DNA of 52,553 nucleotides from Bacteroidota bacterium (GCA_020161455.1 JAIUNZ010000014.1:1-52553); one strand, 5' to 3'. Numbered from the stretch's first letter, positions 26,422-35,893 are shown. Notes: generated from the letters alone by a model not told the origin. Made by a program: numbers and translations.

Positions 26422-29400
26422 ATGTTTTCAAAATTTATTGACAGACCTGTATTGTCAACGGTGATTTCTATTATCATCGTAATCTTGGGAGTTTTAGGGT
26501 TAATCTCGCTTCCAGTATCACAATACCCAGAAATAGCTCCACCAACTGTTACTGTTTCGGCAAATTACCAAGGCGCAAGTGCCGAAGTTGTTATGAGTTC
26601 AGTTGTAATTCCGTTGGAGGAACAAATAAACGGTGTAGAAGACATGACCTACATGACTTCAACTTCAAATAATGATGGTTCTGCATCGATTAGTATTTAT
26701 TTTAAATTAGGTACTAACGCCGATTTAGCAGCCGTAAATGTTCAAAATCGTGTATCTCGTGCCACAGCATTATTGCCTCAAGAAGTTACTAGAGCTGGAG
26801 TGACAACATCCAAAAAACAAAGTGACAATATTCTTATATTTTCGCTTTATAGTGAAAACCCTGCGTATGATGATACTTTCCTTCAGAACTATGCAAACAT
26901 CAATATTTTGCCAAAGATAAAACGTGTAGCTGGTGTAGGTGAAGCTGTAATTTTTAGTCAAAAAGATTATTCGATGCGAATTTGGCTTAAGCCTGATGTT
27001 ATGGCTGCTTATGGCTTAGTGCCTTCTGATATTACTGCATTATTGGCAGAGCAAAATATCGAAGCGGCACCAGGACAATTGGGTGAAAACAGCAGTCAAT
27101 CGTTTCAATATACTTTAAAATACAAAGGTCGTCTTCAAAGCACCGAAGAGTTTGAACAAATAGTAATTCGTTCTACAACTAATGGAGAAGTGCTTCGCCT
27201 GTCTGATGTTGCAAGGATTGAGCTTGGTTCTGTAAACTATGGAGGAAACGCTCGTACTAATGGCGATCAATCGGTTGCAATTGCGATTGCTCAAACAGCT
27301 GGTTCAAACGCTCAAGAAGTAATTGAAGGTTCTTTGAAAGTACTTGACGACTCTTCGTTAAGCTTCCCGAAAGGTGTGAAGTATGCTTCTTTAGTAAATG
27401 CAAATGACTTTCTTAGTGAGTCTATTACCAAAGTGATTGTAACTTTACTTGAAGCTTTCTTGTTAGTATTTATCGTCGTGTTTGTCTTCCTGCAAGATTG
27501 GCGTTCTACGCTTATTCCAGCGATATCGGTTCCTGTAGCTATCTTAGGAACATTCTTTTTCTTAAATCTATTTGGTTTTACCATAAATCTATTAACGCTT
27601 TTCGCTTTGGTGCTTGCTGTTGGAATTGTTGTTGATGATGCCATCGTGGTGGTGGAAGCTGTACATGCAAAGATGGAAGCAGGTGAAAACAATCCTCGAA
27701 AAGCGGCACACAGTGCCATGGATGATATCAGTGGTGCCATCATTTCGATAACATTAGTAATGTCTGCCGTGTTTATTCCAGTATCCTTTATTAGTGGTTC
27801 GGCTGGAGTTTTCTATAAACAGTTTGGCTTAACCCTTGCCGTTGCTATTGTCTTGTCTGCTATCAATGCTTTGACGCTTTCACCTGCTCTTTGTGCTATT
27901 TTCTTAAAACATGGCGATGACAAGAAAAAAACCTTCATGCAACGATTCTATACTGCTTTTAATGTTGGTTTTGAAAAGACTACAGGTAAATATAAAAAAT
28001 CTGTAGAGTTCTTCATCAAGCGCAAATGGCTTGCCTTTGCAGGTATTGCTGTCTTTGCTGGGATATTCGTGTTGTTGTTAAACATTACACCTAAAGCTTT
28101 TGTGCCAAATGAAGATACAGGCTCAATCCTTTCCGACGTTTCATTGCCACCAGGAACTTCGCTTGAAAGAACAGAGGAGATATTATCGCAAATAGAAGGT
28201 AAAATTAAAGACATTCCTGAAATAAAAGACATTCTAATCATTTCGGGAAGAAGCTTGATTAGTGGTACAGGTAGTAATTATGGAATGGTGATTGTTAAGC
28301 TTAAGCCTTGGTCTGAAAGAAAAGATGCTAATCAAGAGGTTTCCATGGTAATCAAAGAATTATTCAAACGGTCTGCTGCTGTTAAAGATGCTAAAGTGCT
28401 TTATTTTGCTCGTCCTACAATCGTTGGTTTTGGATTTACGAGTGGTTTTGAGTTCCAGTTGCAAGACCAGAAAGGTGGAACAATTCAGGAGTTAAGTGAA
28501 GTAAACAACAAATTTATTGCCGATCTTAATAGTCGTCCTGAGATAAAATATGCTGCAACTTCTTTCTCGCCAAACTTTCCTCAATACAATATTGATTTGA
28601 ATGTAGCTGCTATCAAAAAGTCGGGCTTACTGGTTACTGATGTTCTTGGAACGATGCAAGGCTACTATGGTGGTGTTTATGCCTCTAATTTCAATAAGTT
28701 TGGGAAACAATTTCGTGTCATCTATCAAGCTGATCCTAGTTTTAGAGCGGATCCAGAGTCATTAAACAAAATAATGGTCAGAAATAACAAAGGTCAAATG
28801 GCACCTATATCTCAATTCATCACACTTAAAAAAGTCTTTGGACCACAAGCTATAAATCGTTTTAACTTGTTTACATCTGTAAAAATACAAGGTGCTCCAA
28901 ACGATGGTTATACTACGGGTGATGCTATTAATGCTGTTCAAGAAGTAGCAAGTCAAAGTTTGCCTATTGGGTATGGTTATGAATATTCGGGAATGACACG
29001 TGAAGAGATTAATGCCGGCGGTCAAACAATGTTTATCTTTATGCTGTGTCTTGTTTTTGTGTTCTTCTTATTAGCCGCACAATATGAGAGTTACGTGTTG
29101 CCATTTGCTGTTTTGATTTCATTGCCAATTGGTTTAGCAGGTGCTTATATCTTCGCCTATTTGTTTGATGTAAGTAATAACATTTACCTTCAAATTACGC
29201 TCATTATGCTTATTGGACTACTGGCTAAGAATGCTATCTTAATAGTAGAATTCTCTGCAAATGCAAGACGAAACGGAGCCAGCATATCCCAAGCTGCTAT
29301 ACAAGGTGCCGTGGCTCGTTTACGACCAATATTGATGACTTCTTTCGCATTCATCCTAGGGTTGATGCCGTTGATGTTGGCAAGAGGAGCAGGAGCAGTT

Positions 29401-29553
29401 GGAAACAAAGCGATTGGAACAGGTGCCATTGGCGGAATGCTAATCGGAACAGTGTTGGGAGTATTTGTTATTCCGGTTTTGTTTATTGTGTTCCAAAGTT
29501 TGCAAGAAAGGATTAGTGTTAAACCATCTCTAGAAGAAATTGAAAAAGTATAA
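26422..29553 (+). CDS. RND efflux pump, HAE1 family inner-membrane permease
   Basis: The 1043-residue protein has the AcrB architecture, with twelve membrane helices in two repeated halves and two large periplasmic loops. The start FIDRPVLSTVISIIIVILGVL and VQNRVSRATALLP are family hallmarks. The proton-relay aspartates lie in helix 4 (VGIVVDDAIVVVEAV, near residue 405), and the matching lysine is in the second half (LLAKNAILIVEF). It exports hydrophobic toxic compounds by proton antiport. Substrates cannot be deduced. The sequence is complete and shows no disruption. Confidence 0.96.
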   Translation: MFSKFIDRPVLSTVISIIIVILGVLGLISLPVSQYPEIAPPTVTVSANYQGASAEVVMSSVVIPLEEQINGVEDMTYMTSTSNNDGSASISIYFKLGTNADLAAVNVQNRVSRATALLPQEVTRAGVTTSKKQSDNILIFSLYSENPAYDDTFLQNYANINILPKIKRVAGVGEAVIFSQKDYSMRIWLKPDVMAAYGLVPSDITALLAEQNIEAAPGQLGENSSQSFQYTLKYKGRLQSTEEFEQIVIRSTTNGEVLRLSDVARIELGSVNYGGNARTNGDQSVAIAIAQTAGSNAQEVIEGSLKVLDDSSLSFPKGVKYASLVNANDFLSESITKVIVTLLEAFLLVFIVVFVFLQDWRSTLIPAISVPVAILGTFFFLNLFGFTINLLTLFALVLAVGIVVDDAIVVVEAVHAKMEAGENNPRKAAHSAMDDISGAIISITLVMSAVFIPVSFISGSAGVFYKQFGLTLAVAIVLSAINALTLSPALCAIFLKHGDDKKKTFMQRFYTAFNVGFEKTTGKYKKSVEFFIKRKWLAFAGIAVFAGIFVLLLNITPKAFVPNEDTGSILSDVSLPPGTSLERTEEILSQIEGKIKDIPEIKDILIISGRSLISGTGSNYGMVIVKLKPWSERKDANQEVSMVIKELFKRSAAVKDAKVLYFARPTIVGFGFTSGFEFQLQDQKGGTIQELSEVNNKFIADLNSRPEIKYAATSFSPNFPQYNIDLNVAAIKKSGLLVTDVLGTMQGYYGGVYASNFNKFGKQFRVIYQADPSFRADPESLNKIMVRNNKGQMAPISQFITLKKVFGPQAINRFNLFTSVKIQGAPNDGYTTGDAINAVQEVASQSLPIGYGYEYSGMTREEINAGGQTMFIFMLCLVFVFFLLAAQYESYVLPFAVLISLPIGLAGAYIFAYLFDVSNNIYLQITLIMLIGLLAKNAILIVEFSANARRNGASISQAAIQGAVARLRPILMTSFAFILGLMPLMLARGAGAVGNKAIGTGAIGGMLIGTVLGVFVIPVLFIVFQSLQERISVKPSLEEIEKV

Positions 29554-29562
29554 AAAACAATC

Positions 29563-30957
29563 ATGAAGAAAGTAAATATAATCAAAGGAAGTCTTTTAGC
29601 GTTTACCATCATGGTGGTGCAATCGTGTTTTGTTGCTAAAGAATATAAAGAACCTCAGGTCAATACAGACAATTTATACCGAACGACTCAAGTAGCTGAT
29701 AGTGCTTCGTTGGCGATGTTGTCTTGGGATAAACTATTTACCGACCAACAGTTGCAAAGCTACATCAAGGAAGCTATTCAGAATAACTTAGATATGAAAA
29801 TTGCGTTGCAGAACATGGCTGCTGCCGAAGCAACCCTTAAACAAGGAAAAGCAGGTTATTTGCCAAGTATCAATGCTACGGCAACCGTTACGCACCAAGA
29901 GTTATCCAAGAACAGCCAGTTTGGAAGTATCTTTAATGGCTCAATAGACCAATACGATCTTTCTACAAAGCTTTCTTGGGAAGCCGACATCTGGGGAAAA
30001 ATTAGAAGTAACAAACGAGCATTAGCTGCCAAATACTTAGAGTCTAATGTAGCAAGACAAGCCGTTCAAACTGAATTAATCGCTAATGTGGCGTCGGTTT
30101 ATTACCAACTATTAGCCATAGACGAACAGATTAAAATAGCTTCATCAACACTTGAGAATAGAAAAGTTAGTACTCAAGTAATCAAAGCATTAAAGAGTTC
30201 AGGAAACGTAAATGAAGTGGCGGTAAAACAAACTGAAGCACAAATGTATGCCGTGCAAATCATCCTTGAAGATTTGAACTTTACTATCAAGATTTTGGAA
30301 AGTTCCTTCAATCAGTTATTAGGAAAACCTGCAAGTAAAGTAGCAAGAAGTTCTTTTGATGACCAAAAAATAGATGCCGAAATCAAAACTGGATTACCAT
30401 CTTACTTACTAAGCAAACGACCGGATGTAGTTGCTGCCGAACTTAACTTCCGAAACGCATTTGAGTTAACTAATGTAGCAAGAAGTACGTTCTATCCATC
30501 CTTAACGCTTAATGCCACAGGCGGGTTTCAAAGTCTTGAGTTAAAGGAATGGTTCAGCACAAATTCCTTGTTTGCCACATTGATTGGCGGATTGGCACAA
30601 CCCATCTTCAATCAACGTCAGAACAAAACACGATTGGAAGTTGCCAAAGCTAACCAAGAGAAAGCGTATCTAATGTTTGAAAAATCTTTGTTGGTGGCAG
30701 GTAAAGAGGTTTCAGATGCCTTGGCAAGTTATAACAATGAAACCAAGAAGCTGAGCATTAGAAAAAACCAAGTAGCATCCTTAAAAGATGCCGCCAATTT
30801 CTCTGATGAATTGTTACAGTATGGCATGGTAAACTACCTTGAAGTGCTGACTGCAAAAGACAACGCTTTGAATACTGAGATAAGTTATATAGATAATAAA
30901 TATAAACAACTAAACGCCGTTATTGCTTTATACAAAGCATTGGGTGGCGGAAATTAA
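29563..30957 (+). CDS. RND outer-membrane channel, TolC/NodT-like lipoprotein
   Basis: The 464-residue protein starts with a lipoprotein signal peptide (FTIMVVQSCFVAKEY). It contains two outer-membrane efflux repeats with long helices (NLDMKIALQNMAAAEATLKQGKAGYLPSI near residue 73, and a second near 290 starting SKRPDVVAAELNF). This is the channel of the exporter, spanning the outer membrane and periplasm as a trimer. It starts 10 bp after the pump gene and closes the operon. No strong terminator follows before the next gene. Confidence 0.93.
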   Translation: MKKVNIIKGSLLAFTIMVVQSCFVAKEYKEPQVNTDNLYRTTQVADSASLAMLSWDKLFTDQQLQSYIKEAIQNNLDMKIALQNMAAAEATLKQGKAGYLPSINATATVTHQELSKNSQFGSIFNGSIDQYDLSTKLSWEADIWGKIRSNKRALAAKYLESNVARQAVQTELIANVASVYYQLLAIDEQIKIASSTLENRKVSTQVIKALKSSGNVNEVAVKQTEAQMYAVQIILEDLNFTIKILESSFNQLLGKPASKVARSSFDDQKIDAEIKTGLPSYLLSKRPDVVAAELNFRNAFELTNVARSTFYPSLTLNATGGFQSLELKEWFSTNSLFATLIGGLAQPIFNQRQNKTRLEVAKANQEKAYLMFEKSLLVAGKEVSDALASYNNETKKLSIRKNQVASLKDAANFSDELLQYGMVNYLEVLTAKDNALNTEISYIDNKYKQLNAVIALYKALGGGN

Positions 30958-31011
30958 TTTTCTTAAAACTAAAAAAAATAGTATTTTTATTCCTTTAAAA
31001 ACAGAAACCAA

Positions 31012-31698
31012 ATGAAACTACAATTAAAACTAGCCATCATCACAACATTGCTTTCAATAATGATGTACGGACAAGCATACGATAGACCAAGAACCTTCAA
31101 CTATTCCGGTATAACTGCACCCGAAAGATTCATATCCAAAATTTCGCCGGCTACCCAAGGTTCTCCTTATATTTATACCACCTTTTTGTTGGCAAAAATT
31201 GAAAATTTTGAAGGAGTGGCATTATTAAGATACAATGCCAACAATGATGAATTTGAATTCATCGATCCGTCAAATGATACTTTAGTACTCAAAAAAGTAG
31301 TAACCTTTAGTAAAATTTCTTTTGTTGCAAACAAATCTAACTACCGTTTAGTCGAATATACTGACAAACAAAAGCAAAAAATATTTGGATACCTTGTTTG
31401 TCTTCAAGAAAATAAAGATTATTCATTAATCAAAAGACAGAAAATAGATTTCTACGAACCAAAAGAAGCCAAAACATCATATGATACTAGAATACCACCA
31501 AGATTTGAGCGTGCCAAGGACACATATTTCCTAAAATACAAAGATCAAGACATCGTTGAATTTCCATCAAACAAAAAAGGACTAGTCAAATTGTATCCCG
31601 ATAAGAAAGAAGCAATCGAAACTTTTATAAAACAAAACAAAATCAATTTTGATAAAGAAGAAGACTTATCAAAAATAATTGATTTTCTGGCTACTTAA
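31012..31698 (+). CDS. Secreted protein of unknown function
   Basis: The 228-residue protein has a clear signal peptide (LAIITTLLSIMMYGQ). The mature part is lysine-rich and mixed alpha/beta, with no motif that I recognise. A possible beta-rich core (GVALLRYNANNDEFEFIDPS) and a helical lysine-rich end (KGLVKLYPDKKEAIETFIKQNK) are visible. It lies 54 bp after the efflux channel gene on the same strand. A TATTTTTA sequence at 30982-30989 resembles a -7 box, so it may have its own promoter. A terminator follows. I give no function. Confidence 0.75.
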   Translation: MKLQLKLAIITTLLSIMMYGQAYDRPRTFNYSGITAPERFISKISPATQGSPYIYTTFLLAKIENFEGVALLRYNANNDEFEFIDPSNDTLVLKKVVTFSKISFVANKSNYRLVEYTDKQKQKIFGYLVCLQENKDYSLIKRQKIDFYEPKEAKTSYDTRIPPRFERAKDTYFLKYKDQDIVEFPSNKKGLVKLYPDKKEAIETFIKQNKINFDKEEDLSKIIDFLAT

Positions 31699-31722
31699 AA
31701 TTAAACCAACACAACAACTAAG

Positions 31723-31752
31723 CAACAAACCCAAAAAATTTGTTGTTTTTTT
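31723..31752 (+). terminator. Intrinsic terminator
   Basis: CAACAAA and TTTGTTG pair around a 9-base loop and a T-run follows. It separates the secreted unknown from tcdA. Confidence 0.75.
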
Positions 31753-31866
31753 ATTTTCTATTCAAAAGAAACAACACACATTTGAAAATATTAATTTTCA
31801 AGAAAGTCTTTAGCAGAAGCAAACCATTGTGTAGGCAACAATACAAGTGCTTTTATCATTTTTCAT

Positions 31867-31874
31867 TACTTTTG
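31867..31874 (+). promoter_or_regulatory. -7 element for tcdA
   Basis: TACTTTTG matches TAnnTTTG and lies 21 bp before the ATG at 31896. This supports that start over the in-frame ATG at 31740, which would lie upstream of the transcript. Confidence 0.5.
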
Positions 31875-31895
31875 CACTTTCAAAAAACGATTACC

Positions 31896-32612
31896 ATGGC
31901 ACAGTGGCAAGAACGAGCAGCACTTTTATTTAAAGAAAAAGGAATTGATAAACTAACAAAAGCCAACATATTAGTCGTTGGACTTGGTGGCGTTGGCTCT
32001 TTTGCAGCTGAGTTTCTAGCAAGAGCAGGCGTAGGCAAGATGACCATCGTTGACGGCGATACTGTTGATATAACCAACATCAACCGTCAATTACCAGCAC
32101 TACATTCAACAGTTGGAAAACCAAAAGTAGCCATTGTGAGCCAACGTTTGATCGATATTAATCCTGAGTTAGAGTTAACATCGGTTGAAGAATTTCTTTC
32201 TCCCGAACGTGCCTTCAAAATAGTTACTCCTGAGTTCGATTATGTAATAGACTGTATTGATAGCGTTACACCAAAGTTAAATTTAATTATTGCAGCCAAA
32301 CGCAATCACGTTAAGATAATTTCATCAATGGGTGCTGGTGGAAAAATGGAATCGGCAAAAGTAAAAGTATCTGATATTTCTAAATCTGTAAACTGCAAGT
32401 TGGCTCGTACCATTCGTCGCCGATTGAAAGAACACAAAATAGACAAATTGAAAGTGGTCTATTCCTCCGAAATTCAAGATGAAAGTAGCTTGAAAATGAC
32501 AGACGGAAAGAACTTTAAAAAATCATTCTACGGAACTAATAGTTGGATGCCATGTCTTTTCGGACTTCATGCTGCAGAAACAGTGGTTACTTATTTACTT
32601 AAAAAAGAATAA
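31896..32612 (+). CDS. tcdA: tRNA threonylcarbamoyladenosine dehydratase
   Basis: The 238-residue E1-like enzyme has the ATP-binding Rossmann motif VVGLGGVGSF near residue 27, VDGDTVDITNINRQ near 47 and DCIDSVTPK near 122. TcdA (CsdL) uses ATP to cyclise the t6A base at position 37 of ANN-decoding tRNAs. The length fits the family, and the C-terminal part (NSWMPCLFGLHAAETVV) is the normal end. I chose the ATG at 31896 because a 52-residue extension from an earlier ATG is phenylalanine/lysine-rich, lies over the terminator and precedes the promoter. ThiF and MoeB are related, but they have zinc cysteines that are missing here. Confidence 0.9.
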   Translation: MAQWQERAALLFKEKGIDKLTKANILVVGLGGVGSFAAEFLARAGVGKMTIVDGDTVDITNINRQLPALHSTVGKPKVAIVSQRLIDINPELELTSVEEFLSPERAFKIVTPEFDYVIDCIDSVTPKLNLIIAAKRNHVKIISSMGAGGKMESAKVKVSDISKSVNCKLARTIRRRLKEHKIDKLKVVYSSEIQDESSLKMTDGKNFKKSFYGTNSWMPCLFGLHAAETVVTYLLKKE

Positions 32613-32631
32613 AACCCCAAACAAACGCATA

Positions 32632-33291
32632 ATGATACAAACAGTAATTTTCGATATGGACGGTGTAATTGTAGATACCGAACCAGTACACAAATATGCC
32701 TATCATGAGCATTTCAAACAGTTGGGAATAGAGATTACACCCGAAATCTATGCTTCGTTTACAGGCAATTCTACAAAGAATATATTCGAACGTTTAAAGT
32801 TTGAATTCAATTTAAAAGACGATGTGCAAACTTTAGTTGAAACCAAACGCAACTTGTTTAACGATGCTTTCGATAATAACGAAGATTTACGTCTTTTAGA
32901 TGGTGTAGAAGCGTTAATAAAGGATTTGTATGCCAATGGAATGCAATTAGTCTTAGCTTCTTCTTCGGCAAAGGTTACTATCAATAGAATTTTCAATCGC
33001 TTTCAGCTACATCAATATTTCACACATATCGTTTCGGGTGAAGACTTTCCGAAGTCAAAACCACATCCTGCCATCTTTGAACATGCTGCTTATCTTTCGC
33101 AAACACCGGTTGAAAGCTGCATCGTTATTGAAGACAGTACCAACGGTATCATAGCTGCCAAGGCTGCGGGTATATATTGCATTGGTTATGATAGTTTCCA
33201 TTCCAAAATGCAAGATTACAGTTTGGCCGATGAGGTTATTCGTGATTTTTGTCAATTAAATTTTGAGAAGATAAAAGCCATTAATCCTTAA
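32632..33291 (+). CDS. HAD-family phosphatase, beta-phosphoglucomutase-like
   Basis: The 219-residue enzyme has HAD motif I FDMDGVIVDTEP near residue 7, a helical cap, motif II in LASSSAK near 104, lysine in SKPHPAIFEHAA, and motif IV EDSTNGIIAAKAAG near 164. It resembles phosphatases and mutases for sugar phosphates such as beta-phosphoglucomutase and YniC. The substrate is uncertain. I chose the ATG at 32632 because the 21 codons before it lie inside tcdA. The stop overlaps that of the photolyase gene on the other strand by 3 bp, so the two are convergent. Confidence 0.88.
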   Translation: MIQTVIFDMDGVIVDTEPVHKYAYHEHFKQLGIEITPEIYASFTGNSTKNIFERLKFEFNLKDDVQTLVETKRNLFNDAFDNNEDLRLLDGVEALIKDLYANGMQLVLASSSAKVTINRIFNRFQLHQYFTHIVSGEDFPKSKPHPAIFEHAAYLSQTPVESCIVIEDSTNGIIAAKAAGIYCIGYDSFHSKMQDYSLADEVIRDFCQLNFEKIKAINP

Positions 33292-34574
33292 CTCACGGCT
33301 TCTTTATACACTTTTAAACATTTCTCTCTGGCTTCTTTGTGATTAACAATTGGAGTAGGGTAATCTAAAGAATTCAATTCGGGTATCCATTTTTTGATAT
33401 ACGCTAAATCCTTGTCAAACTTTTTTATTTGCTCCGTAGGATTAAATATTCTAAAGTACGGTGCAGCATCAACTCCCGAACCTGCAGCCCATTGCCAATT
33501 ACCAACGTTACTGGATTGTTCATAATCTAAAAGTTTGGTTGCAAAATACGTTTCACCCCAACGCCAATCAATCAGTAAGTGTTTGCACAGAAAACTCGCT
33601 ACTATCATTCGAACTCGGTTGTGCATGTGTCCAGTTGTATTCAATTCTCGCATTCCTGCATCTACAAAGGGATAACCAGTTTTTCCTTCGCACCATTTTT
33701 GAAATAATTCTTCATTGTTATCCCAAACTATATCATCATATTTTGGTCGGAAACTCTTGTTTACTGTATTAGGAAAATGCCAAAGAATTTGCATAAAGAA
33801 TTCGCGCCAGATGAGTTCTTTTAAGAAAGTTTCATTTTTGCTTTCCAAAGCTTTCAAAACCATCTTTCGGATAGAAACCACGCCAAAACGAAGGTAGATG
33901 CCTAAATAAGATGTTTTGTTTTGCGCTGGATAATTGCGTGTCGCTTCATAGTTATCAATTAAAGAATTGGAAACATCAAAGGGCATAACTTTAATTGAGG
34001 ATACTTCAAAACCAATGTCATTTAAAGTTAAAAAAGGATACGAGTGCAAAATAAAATTTTTTATATAATCTTCTGATTTATATGTTTTTATGATTGTATG
34101 TTTAAGTGTTTCTTTCCACTTGTTAGAATATGGAGTATAAACCACATAAGGTGTTCCATCATCTTTGGTTACTTCGTTTTTTTCAAAAATAACTTGATCT
34201 TTGCTAGTCTTAAATTGAATATTATTTTCTTTAAACAATTGAAAGAGTTCTAAATCGCGTTTGCGAGCATAAGGTTCATAATCGTGGTTGGTAAAAACAG
34301 TATTTATCGAATTTTCCAAAATTAGTTTTTGAAATATTTCAAAAGGATTGCCATAAAAAACAGCTAAAGATTTCTCCAACGATTGTAATTTGTGTTGAAT
34401 GTTTGTTAGTTGTTGGTATATGAATGTAACGCGCGCATCGTCTTTAGGTAATTGTGAAAGAATGTTTTTATCAAAGATAAAGATTGGAAGTACTTTTTCC
34501 ATGTTATTTAAAGCATGAAAAAGGGCAACATTATCCTCTAAACGCAAATCGCGTCGAAACCAAAATATATTCAT
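33288..34574 (-). CDS. phr: Deoxyribodipyrimidine photolyase / cryptochrome family
   Basis: The 428-residue flavoprotein starts with MNIFWFRRDLRLEDN, the alpha/beta antenna-binding domain. It then has the FAD domain with TGYPFVDAGMRELNTTGHMHNRVRM and the WRWGETYFATKLLDYEQSSNVGNWQW stretch, where the tryptophan/asparagine residues around FAD and DNA lie. It repairs UV-made pyrimidine dimers with blue light. A cryptochrome role cannot be excluded. It is the last gene of a minus-strand operon with an SDR and an SRPBCC protein. This set recurs in Bacteroidota and points to a light-response unit. Confidence 0.92.
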   Translation of the reverse strand: MNIFWFRRDLRLEDNVALFHALNNMEKVLPIFIFDKNILSQLPKDDARVTFIYQQLTNIQHKLQSLEKSLAVFYGNPFEIFQKLILENSINTVFTNHDYEPYARKRDLELFQLFKENNIQFKTSKDQVIFEKNEVTKDDGTPYVVYTPYSNKWKETLKHTIIKTYKSEDYIKNFILHSYPFLTLNDIGFEVSSIKVMPFDVSNSLIDNYEATRNYPAQNKTSYLGIYLRFGVVSIRKMVLKALESKNETFLKELIWREFFMQILWHFPNTVNKSFRPKYDDIVWDNNEELFQKWCEGKTGYPFVDAGMRELNTTGHMHNRVRMIVASFLCKHLLIDWRWGETYFATKLLDYEQSSNVGNWQWAAGSGVDAAPYFRIFNPTEQIKKFDKDLAYIKKWIPELNSLDYPTPIVNHKEAREKCLKVYKEAVS

Positions 34575-34584
34575 GAATTTTGTA

Positions 34585-35283
34585 TTAACCGTTTACTAAT
34601 AAAGTTGACATTCCACCATCTACGTGGAAGATTTGTCCCGAAATCCAATTGCTTTTTTCACTTAAAAGAAACGAAGCCATTTGTGCTAAATCTTCTGATG
34701 TGCCAACTTTCTTTAACGGATTTCGTTGTGCTGACTTTTCTTTTTTTTCGTCCGAATTTAAGAATTTATTCGCTAACGGTGTATCTGTTAAAGCAGGAGC
34801 AATAACATTTACTCTTATTTTTGGAGCATATTCAGCAGCCAATGCTTTGGCAAACCCTTCGATAGCACCTTTTGCTGCCGCAATACTAGTGTGAAAAGGC
34901 ATTCCCATGCTGGCTGCTACGCTACTAAAAAGAACAATACTTGATTGGTTGGACGCCGTTAAGTTGTGTAAAACCGTTTGAACGACCTTTACCATACTGA
35001 TAAAATTAATGTGCATATCGCTTTCAAAACCATCAATTTTCAAATTCTTGAAAGGTCGAAGTTGAATACTTCCTGGACAATAAACCAATCCATCCAATAC
35101 TTCAGGTAATTTTGAAGTATCCAAGGTGTCTGTTGTAGCATCAAAAGGAATGTAGTTAATGTTCATATCGGTAATGGTTTCGTTTGTTCGTGCGGCAATA
35201 TATACTTTGTTGTCGAATTGTAATTCTTTTGCGAGAGCAAGTCCGATACCATAAGACCCACCAATTAAGAGTATGTTTTTCAT
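34585..35283 (-). CDS. SDR-fold protein lacking the catalytic tyrosine
   Basis: The 232-residue Rossmann protein has GGSYGIGLALAKEL at residues 8-21 and a serine in LFSSVAASMGMP. At the active site, where SDRs have YxxxK, it reads SIAAAKGA, with isoleucine four residues before the lysine. The end (ISGQIFHVDGGMS) is typical of SDRs. Without the tyrosine, normal hydride transfer is doubtful, so it may bind a nucleotide or partner instead. It overlaps the SRPBCC gene by 4 bp and precedes phr by 10 bp, so translation is probably coupled. Confidence 0.88.
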   Translation of the reverse strand: MKNILLIGGSYGIGLALAKELQFDNKVYIAARTNETITDMNINYIPFDATTDTLDTSKLPEVLDGLVYCPGSIQLRPFKNLKIDGFESDMHINFISMVKVVQTVLHNLTASNQSSIVLFSSVAASMGMPFHTSIAAAKGAIEGFAKALAAEYAPKIRVNVIAPALTDTPLANKFLNSDEKKEKSAQRNPLKKVGTSEDLAQMASFLLSEKSNWISGQIFHVDGGMSTLLVNG

Positions 35284-35756
35284 AGCTTGATATTTTTATA
35301 TTCTCCAAATAGTTCGATTAGTTTTTTTCTTCTATATTCAAATATTTCTTCCAATTTAGGTTTCACTAAATAAGGATGAACCAATTGACCCAAAATGCCC
35401 ATTGGTATTTTATAGTCAATTAAGTCTTCCATTTCAACACCTCCAGGAATTTCTTTAATAAAATGCTTGTGATGCCACATTGCGTAAGGACCAAAACGTT
35501 GTTCATCAACAAAATACTGTCCGTCCACCACATGTGTAATTTCAGTAACCCATTTGGTAGGAATTCTTAATACAGGCGTAACGATATATTGTATTATTTG
35601 CCCAGGATACATGGATCTATCTGCTCCAGAAAGTATTTTAAAACCCATATATTTTGGGGTAATTAATTGTAGGTTTTTTGGATTTGAGAGTAATTCCCAT
35701 GCTTTATCCATGGTAATGGGTAAGTTTTGTTTTTTATGTAATTGATATATTTTCAT
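35280..35756 (-). CDS. SRPBCC-family ligand-binding protein
   Basis: The 158-residue protein has the START/Bet v1-like (SRPBCC) fold, with a deep hydrophobic pocket between a curved sheet and a long C-terminal helix. MDKAWELLSNPKNLQLITP near the start and VEMEDLIDYKIPMGILGQL with HPYLVKPKLEEIFEYRRKKL at the end are typical of the small cell-division-inhibitor-like subset found beside photolyases. It probably binds a lipid or pigment-like ligand, but that is inferred from the fold. It is the first gene of the SRPBCC-SDR-phr operon and starts 27 bp from a pair of palindromes. Confidence 0.85.
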   Translation of the reverse strand: MKIYQLHKKQNLPITMDKAWELLSNPKNLQLITPKYMGFKILSGADRSMYPGQIIQYIVTPVLRIPTKWVTEITHVVDGQYFVDEQRFGPYAMWHHKHFIKEIPGGVEMEDLIDYKIPMGILGQLVHPYLVKPKLEEIFEYRRKKLIELFGEYKNIKL

Positions 35757-35783
35757 GAGAAATTATTTTTTGTAAAAATACAA

Positions 35784-35820
35784 ATTGTTTAACTATTTAT
35801 CATTATTGTTAAACAATAAT
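35784..35820. promoter_or_regulatory. Candidate operator: two matching palindromic sites between divergent genes
   Basis: ATTGTTTAAC at 35784-35793 and GTTAAACAAT at 35808-35817 are a perfect 10-bp inverted repeat with a 14-bp spacer. The right arm is also the centre of a 19-bp palindrome, ATTATTGTTAAACAATAAT at 35802-35820. They lie between the SRPBCC-SDR-phr operon and the divergent DUF2911 gene, where a repressor of the light operon could bind. The regulator is not in the window. Confidence 0.55.
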
Positions 35821-35866
35821 TAAGTTCATTTAAGTTTTAATTAACATTTGAAGTACAAGTATTTTG

Positions 35867-35874
35867 TAAATTTG
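35867..35874 (+). promoter_or_regulatory. -7 element for the DUF2911 gene
   Basis: TAAATTTG matches TAnnTTTG and lies 19 bp before the start. TTTG at 35847-35850 is only 16 bp upstream, shorter than usual. Confidence 0.5.
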
Positions 35875-35893
35875 ACAAACTAATTTAAACAAT

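Noticed and set aside
31740-31895. Long N-terminal form of TcdA
   Set aside because: It covers the terminator tail and lies upstream of the -7 box. The extra residues are unlike the family.
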